Assembly (NCBI GenBank): GCA_963169105.1
Contig: OY720632.1
Span: 8,308,001 to 8,372,000 of the forward strand
Length of the DNA: 64,000 nt
Direction of reading: 5' to 3'
Source: Ceriagrion tenellum
Lineage: Eukaryota; Arthropoda; Insecta; Odonata; Coenagrionidae
Part shown: piece by piece, positions 58,971 to 64,000 of the stretch
Layout of the letters: every line of letters begins with the position of its first letter
How positions within the stretch are numbered: the first letter of the stretch is position 1
Notes under the pieces: generated by a model
What the model was told of the DNA's origin: nothing
Databases searched by the model: none
Seen by the model: only the letters and a program-made list of their open reading frames with translations
Made by a program: the position numbers and the translations under genes

Positions 58971-59724
58971 TAAAATGAAAATTAAAAAACTGAGCATTTA
59001 GGAAACCATTTAATATTGTAGAGAAATCTTACCTTCAATATTCACAAGCTGGCAAAAAAAAGAGCGATGGATCCAGGAACGAATGCTTCCTCAATGTCGC
59101 CAGGGGTTCAACTGATGACGACGGGCCGAAAAAAGAACCCTACGAGGTGGCAAATGGGTGGGGAGAATGAAAGAACCATTACAGGCCCCACGACTGTATA
59201 AGCAGTCACTCGCCATGGGCTGGGAGCCAACATGACTGCTTAACCTTTACCTTCCTGAGTTTTTCCGTAGTCGTAAGCCTTGCTGGCCGGGGTTTTTTAA
59301 ATTACCAGTGTTTTTTAAATGTCCATCAATGTGCCAAACTAACACGCTCGGCAGTCTAGGCACATAATTTTTGTGCCGGAGAGACACGCTCGGAAGATAA
59401 AGGTTAAGCAGTCATCCGCACAGAAAGTGTTAACTTGATGGAAATGACTTTTCATACCAACAGCTTTAATACCAATTTTCCATAATATCTATACATAAAA
59501 AATTTAACTGAAAGGTAAATTATGATTTCAGTCAAGGGTTTTTCACAAAACTTAGTTTTTAACTTAATGTTTAATGCTAAGTACCAGCATATACTTGCTA
59601 ACATTCATACACACTACTATTTGCAGCCACCCTTTCATTCTGCCATTAATTTGGTTTTTAACTATCTGAGGCCATACATCATTTAGTTTGAAATTCAACA
59701 GAGGTAAAATCATTCACCTTGCCC

Positions 59725-59812
59725 TAGACTGAAATCTGGGTACCTCAATATCATGCCAATTGCTTTAGCCAGTAAAGCTACCAAGACATCCCTCTCCCCT
59801 GTGGCATTAATT
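59725..59812 (-). other. Decayed tRNA-like sequence, relative of 10884-10955
   Basis: It shares TTGCTTTAGCCAGTAAAGCTACC with small changes (the other copy has GTGCTTTAGCCAGTTAAGC) and the flank CCCCTGTGG on the same side. The T arm is degraded. This shows the tRNA-bearing unit is repeated in the genome. Confidence 0.7.
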
Positions 59813-60244
59813 TTTAATTGTGCACAATTTGATGCATAAATTTTTAATTGCCAAGGCTTCTGCAGTTTTCTTGTTAATTAGTTTTTTTTTGGGGGGGGTT
59901 CTCCCCATGTTGCACCATTTTTGTGGATGACCGTTTTGCTAGCATTCCAGTCTGCTTCATCAGGTCCTGACAAGAAGCTGACTGGATTGCCGGCAAAAAT
60001 AGGTAATCTCTAAAAATGGTACAACAAGGGGAGAACCTGCAAAATAGGAATATAAATTTTGAATACTTATATCAAAGTCCAAGAGGATTGGAGTGGAACT
60101 GTTAACCCTAAGTTGATGTTATTTTATTAAATACTTTAAAAGAAGCAACAAATCAATGGAATATATTTAAACTAAAGTCTTCCGGTAGAAAAAAATCTTG
60201 CGGAAACAAATTACAAAGTGAGCAATCATAATTTTAACAGCTAC

Positions 60245-60396
60245 CTTGAATAATGCTTTCTCCTTCCTTAAAGATGCTGGAACATCAGCAGGGGAAAACA
60301 CAGGTAGAAGATAGAGCCACAGCGACTGCAGTTTTTTCCATATGTCAAGGTTCTCATTCATCAAAAATAACTTGTCAGTCCACTCCTTATACAAAT
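60245..60396 (-). CDS. Dynein heavy chain exon (linker, WLYLEPVF-like motif)
   Basis: Fifty whole codons, including EWTDKL, IWKKLQSLWLYLLPVFSP and EKALFK. Dynein linkers carry W..VQ..WLYLEPIFSS..I at this place, so the match is clear. The usual Glu of YLEP is Leu here. The acceptor is TTTAAG and the donor GTAGCT; the exon ends in phase 0. It precedes an 8.6-kb intron that holds gypsy and piggyBac insertions. Confidence 0.92.
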
Positions 60397-60484
60397 CTTA
60401 AAGATAGAGCAAGTTAGTTATGGATCCATTATAATAGGTGGTGACTAGCAAATGCTATGCAAGACTTGTAGTATTAACCCTTAA

Positions 60485-60869
60485 CCAGTGACGTGCATTT
60501 ATTGTCACGCAAACACTGATGTTCAGTCTGGGAGACTGCAATGTATTAAATATTAATAAAATGTTGTAACAACATGTTTATTGTACAGTTTAAATTTTAT
60601 GCCCTCGCCTCTATGTCTTCAACACACATTTAATTTTCTAATTCACCATTACTTACTATTTTTTCAGGGCAAATTATTATTTGATATAGGGTAAGAAAAA
60701 TTGGAAGAAAAACGCAAAATATTTTTAGAGTAATAAATCATTAATGTTTTTCTAGAGTTGAAAATAAGAATATAAATAATTTAGTACTAATGTTCAATAA
60801 TAATACACAATTGAAAATATTTCATAAATACTTTTTTTTTATTAAATCTGTGATTTATCAAAATTACTT
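60485..60869. other. AT-rich stretch, possible piggyBac D end
   Basis: TTAA at 60481 is followed by CCAGTGACGTGCATTTATTG and its inner inverted partner TCACG, a possible piggyBac left end. No matching right end was found near 62-63 kb. Confidence 0.3.
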
Positions 60870-62040
60870 TTTTTTTACTTATTGGCAGTCTTGAAATTTT
60901 TTTTGTGCTTTCTAAGCTCACAGGGTTTCTGCATTTGAAACACAAGAAAGAAGTTTTACAGTTTTTTATGAAGGGCACACTGTACATGTAGTCTGCTTTT
61001 CTAGCTTTACAACTTCCCCTGCCTATTACAACAGTGTGTGGAGAACCGGTCCAATAAATATTCGTACCTGTCCTGGGACTCTGGGATTGGACAATCTCCT
61101 TCTCAAGTGGGGTCTTACTATAGCTCTGCAGCTACCGATTTTATGCAATCAAACCTTGTCATATCATTTTTGTCTTTTGCAGACTGCCAAAGCACAAAGA
61201 AGTCAACAAAGGAAACATCTAACAGTCTGAAAAACACTGCCATTGGCCACCTCCTTATTCTTCGGATGAATGAGTAGATAAAACACACTTTATGCAATGT
61301 TTATACACCACCCTGTGTAGCGTTATAAAATGCTATCATTTCTGGTTTCCCTGTCTCAATGTCATCGCTCTCCCTGAGGTGAAATGAGGAAACCTAAGAA
61401 ATAGCCCTTTGAAACAGAACATGGGAAACTAGTTCTGTTAGCCGAGAATCCATACAGTGAAGATCCCATTGTATATGAGTTTTGGATGGCCCATTCTCAC
61501 TAGGAATATACGTTTTATTATTTCTAATTGTGTCAACATACGACAGTCCTTTCCCTTTCAGCTTTTCTACCAGCTCAATAGATGTGAACCAGTTATCTGC
61601 TGTGATGTTTCTATTGGATCCCATGATTAGCTCAGAGAGACCAAGTAAAGATTGAGTTAGCTTGATGACTTTTGGTCTTTCTCTGACCAACCTAACCCAT
61701 CAGTGCCTTTTCCTACACATAAATACGCTTTACACAGATACCTGTTTTTAGCATCAGACAAGCTCATCAATTGTAAACCGTAATTGGCTAGCTTGCAGTG
61801 GATATATATTTTGAAGCAGCAAAGAACCCTCATGGCAACTTGCATTCCATCAATGCAAGTTGTGGTGAATAGCAGCGTTGGGAGTTCTTATTAGATAGCG
61901 CAATACATCGGAAATCGGAGCAACTGGGTCAGTTTTGTATTGGGCCATTCTTTCCGCATGATTATCAAAATGGAGACTCATAAGAAGAGCGGAGGATTTT
62001 CTACCCTCCATGCTTTCACATTTCCCAAAACTTCCCTCTA
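60870..62040 (-). pseudogene. piggyBac transposase remnant D
   Basis: On the minus strand, in several frames: ALLMSLHFDNHAERMAQYKT (about 62000), CIDGMQVAMR with the first Asp, KLANYGLQLMSLSDAKNRYL and GKGTDGLGWSE, NITADNWFTSIELVEKLKGK with the second Asp, TGKPEMIAFYNATQGGV and a Cys-containing tail near 60900. GGV is not followed by the third Asp in frame. It is a third piggyBac lineage, with stops and frame changes throughout; its upstream part is duplicated in tandem. Confidence 0.85.
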
Positions 62041-62616
62041 CACAGGTCTGGCGTGTGTCCCTGTGTCAGAAGACCGCCAGGCAGTAGGATGGTGAGCACG
62101 AACGGGCTTTGACATCACACAGGCACAGGCAATAAACAAAGGCCAGTGGGAGTCGCCAGGGTTTCCGACCACAAGCAAAACTCAAAATGGAGGGTTTTCC
62201 AAGTTATTGTGGTATTAAACACGCCAATGAAGATATTTAAAAAAATGTTTCTAACGAACCTAGAATCGGAGCAACTGGGTCAGTTTTGTATTGGGCCATT
62301 CTTTCCGCATGATTATCAAAATGGAGACTCATAAGAAGAGCGGAGGATTTTCTACCCTCCATGCTTTCACATTTCCCAAAACTTCCCTCTACACAGGTCT
62401 GGCGTGTGTCCCTGTGTCAGAAGACCGCCAGGCAGTAGGATGGTGAGCACGAACGGGCTTTGACATCACACAGGCACAGGCAATAAACAAAGGCCAGTGG
62501 GAGTCGCCAGGGTTTCCGACCACAAGCAAAACTCAAAATGGAGGGTTTTCCAAGTTATTGTGGTATTAAACACGCCAATGAAGATATTTAAAAAAATGTT
62601 TCTAACGAACCTAGAC
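61915..62616. repeat. Perfect tandem duplication, period 351 bp
   Basis: 61915-62265 and 62266-62616 are identical in my base-by-base reading. The unit starts TCGGAGCAACTGGGTCAG and ends TAACGAACCTAGA. It includes a piece of the piggyBac D transposase (about 61913-62040) and non-coding sequence. The identity means it is either very recent or an assembly error. Confidence 0.95.
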
Positions 62617-62656
62617 GTAACGGCACTTGCAGTGCAATGTTTTACTCCTGGTGTTT

Positions 62657-63368
62657 CCCAGGCTCTTTTCCATTTCATCTGGCTGTAAAATTCGATGTAG
62701 AGTTTGATACTCAAATTCTGATACACGCATCCCAATGACTACACAAGACATCAATAACCCAAAGAAGGGCACAAATGAATAGCACAAGCGAGGTGTGAGC
62801 ACACGCAATTTCGTGATTCAAAGTCGCTCTCTCAACATACATGACCCGCATATTGCTTACAAGGATTACAGGCATAAAGACACCAAAAACAGGCAATAAA
62901 CTGTGGTTTTATTATAATTGTTAACTAAATCTAAAACAAGTTTCACATTTATAAGGCTAGGAGCGTCAAATTTCCAAAAAAGCAGGATTTTTCTATTTTT
63001 TGAGCATCATCTTGAGTTACCATTCTATCTTACTGAATGTATTTTCCAAAAATCTATAAATAAATTACACACATTCATGCACACATGAACTAACAAACGG
63101 TACAAACAAGGAGACCTTTCCTCTTATACTTGTGCAATCATGTATATTTCTCTTTTTAAACTCTTTTGGAATCATATCCACCAACATGGCAACTAGTGAT
63201 TTTCCAATTTAGTGACATGAGGTCTCACAGACCGCTGATATAATTTAAATGCTATTTTACAGAAATACAGGATAAATTATGAAAATTTTGAGGATGCTAC
63301 ATCCTTATTAGACAAAAAACTGAAGGCAACAAGAATTTCAGACGTTTTGAAAATATTCATAATTTAAT
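62657..63368. repeat. Dispersed repeat X, copy 2
   Basis: Second copy of the 26850-27545 repeat, same orientation, beginning just after the tandem duplication. Right after its end comes GGTGTTTGGCAGGGGG (63366), the motif also found at 46720. Confidence 0.85.
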
Positions 63369-63514
63369 GGTGTTTGGCAGGGGGGGAGGGTGATTATGGG
63401 GAGAAGACCAAAGTTGTTCACCATGTAGAAGAAATAGACAGGTTTAATGCATGCAACAAAGTCTCTATTCCTACATAGTAAGAGGTAGGTAGATGCCTAA
63501 ATATGTTAGCTTAC

Positions 63515-63627
63515 CAGCATATGGTTTGGCAAAGGCTGAACCACTAATAATTTGCATTTTCAGTATGTGATTGTCCAATTCAACTTGTAAATCATCCAAC
63601 CCTCTTAATACTCTCATTCCTGGCTCT
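63515..63627 (-). CDS. Dynein heavy chain exon (VLRG and LDDHI-like linker segment)
   Basis: The exon encodes 37 whole codons with MRVLRGLDDLQ, ELDNHILKMQ and GSAFAKPYA. These correspond to the dynein linker pattern YVLRGxDEIQ, LDDHIxxTQ and GSPFIKPF. The acceptor is CTCAG and the donor GTAAGC. Its last base, G, joins AT of the next exon to give Asp. Confidence 0.9.
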
Positions 63628-63758
63628 CTGAGGAGACCAAAAAATACATGGCAATTAGTGTACAGGATCCTCAAGGAGAGTAATATTGTATCAGACATCA
63701 TGAAAAGAATAAGTACTGCAAATAGGAATGAATGAGGGATTGAAAAAGAATATCCTAC

Positions 63759-63866
63759 TCTTCCTCGGATAGTTGATAAGTAGTAGCAGCCAGGTCCTCC
63801 TGTGTTTGATGATAGGCCTTCAAAAGCTTAGCCTCCTCTGTGGCCCCAAGACTGATCAGCTGAAGT
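63759..63866 (-). CDS. Dynein heavy chain exon (tail/linker entry)
   Basis: The exon runs from a CAG acceptor to a GTAGGA donor and holds 35 whole codons plus 1 and 2 flanking bases. Residues include EEAKLLKAYHQTQEDL and end in QLSEE. This matches the helix just before the conserved VLRG segment of the dynein linker region. The 2-base overhang GA joins the A that opens the next exon to give Glu. It has no long ORF of its own and was found by extending the reading frame upstream of the next exon. Confidence 0.8.
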
Positions 63867-64000
63867 CTGAAAATCAAGACAATGAATTCTGAGACATGAC
63901 AAAAATCTTCACATCATTTTTTATCCAATACTTTCACATTACACATTAAACAAGACCAATTAACTACCACATTATCAGAATGAGCAACAGGAAAAAGAAA
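63867..64000. other. Intron sequence at the window edge
   Basis: Lies upstream of the first dynein exon seen. No further exon recognised. Confidence 0.5.

Larger units (their letters stand above)
54384..59429 (-). mobile_element. piggyBac element C, full span with TTAA duplications
   Basis: TTAA at 54380-54383 and 59430-59433 borders inverted ends CACTTTCAGTGTGGGCG (left) and, reading inward from the right, CACTTTCTGTGCGGATG, 13 of 17 identical. Subterminal copies of AAGCAGTCAYYCGC lie at both sides: GACTGCTTAAGCAGTC at 54536 and AAGCAGTCACTCGCC, GACTGCTTAA and TTAAGCAGTCATCCGC at 59201-59420. The transposase (55222-57188) is inside on the minus strand and a Tigger-like MITE at 58182-58970. 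Confidence 0.9.
253..63866 (-). other. Dynein heavy chain gene, internal part (13 exons, open at both ends)
   Basis: Thirteen minus-strand exons (63759-63866, 63515-63627, 60245-60396, 51447-51622, 50061-50289, 45300-45500, 42309-42478, 41870-42152, 36549-36791, 30804-30969, 19493-19722, 12845-12979, 253-416) together encode 790 codons of a dynein heavy chain: tail/linker, AAA1 and the start of AAA2. Every exon has AG before and GT after it on the minus strand, and the split codons agree at all twelve junctions. No exon contains a stop. By family knowledge the protein is a microtubule motor; linker and AAA1 motifs are closest in style to axonemal heavy chains. The paralogue cannot be assigned because the sequence is divergent. 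The start codon and tail lie right of the window; AAA2 to the stalk and C-terminus lie left. Introns reach about 12.4 kb and carry most of the mobile elements. Confidence 0.93.

Noticed and set aside
62146..62688. Two near-identical small plus-strand ORFs as a gene family
   Set aside because: They are the same 5' sequence repeated by the 351-bp tandem duplication.
1..64000. CRISPR arrays, bacterial operons or ribosomal RNA
   Set aside because: No regularly spaced repeats, no ribosome-binding-site-led gene runs and no rRNA-like conserved blocks; splice sites show a eukaryote.

Overview
The window looks like intron-rich nuclear DNA from an arthropod, probably an insect. The evidence is GT-AG exons separated by multi-kilobase AT-rich introns, an R1-like LINE (a mainly arthropod clade), several piggyBac lineages, Ty1/copia, Ty3/gypsy, hAT and Penelope-like (PLE) elements. 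The species cannot be named from sequence alone.

One host gene explains the window: a dynein heavy chain on the minus strand. I find 13 exons (790 codons) from 63866 down to 253. They run from the tail/linker through AAA1 (P-loop exon 41870-42152, Walker B exon 36549-36791, lid exons 30804-30969 and 19493-19722) to the AAA2 P-loop (12845-12979) and beyond (253-416). All twelve junctions keep the frame, every exon has GT-AG borders and none has a stop, so this part of the gene looks intact. It is open at both ends: the N-terminus lies beyond 64000 and AAA2 onward lies beyond position 1. Several AAA1 catalytic residues are substituted, so it is a divergent family member.

The introns are full of dead mobile elements. 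3048-12360: a copia element split by a MITE (4120-4613), a Jockey/CR1-like LINE (6164-10515, itself holding a 217-bp copia piece) and a tRNA-bearing fold-back element (10857-11245). 16396-18046: two piggyBac remnants. 21849-25274: R1-like LINE. 25545-26240: RTE-like endonuclease remnant. 28215-28591: hAT C-terminus. 31760-35120: second copia. 37690-39428: gypsy remnant. 43085-43351: LINE C-terminus. 43972-47800: a PLE region with five hammerhead-ribozyme-like motifs. 52680-54265: a repeat interrupted by a gypsy gag/LTR fragment. 54384-59429: a piggyBac with both ends, TTAA duplications, an intron and a nested Tigger-like MITE. 60870-62040: another piggyBac, overlapped by a perfect 351-bp tandem duplication (61915-62616).

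The most interesting items are the hammerhead/PLE cluster, the altered AAA1 site, the tRNA fold-back element (second decayed copy near 59.75 kb), the reciprocal copia/LINE nesting and the perfect tandem duplication.
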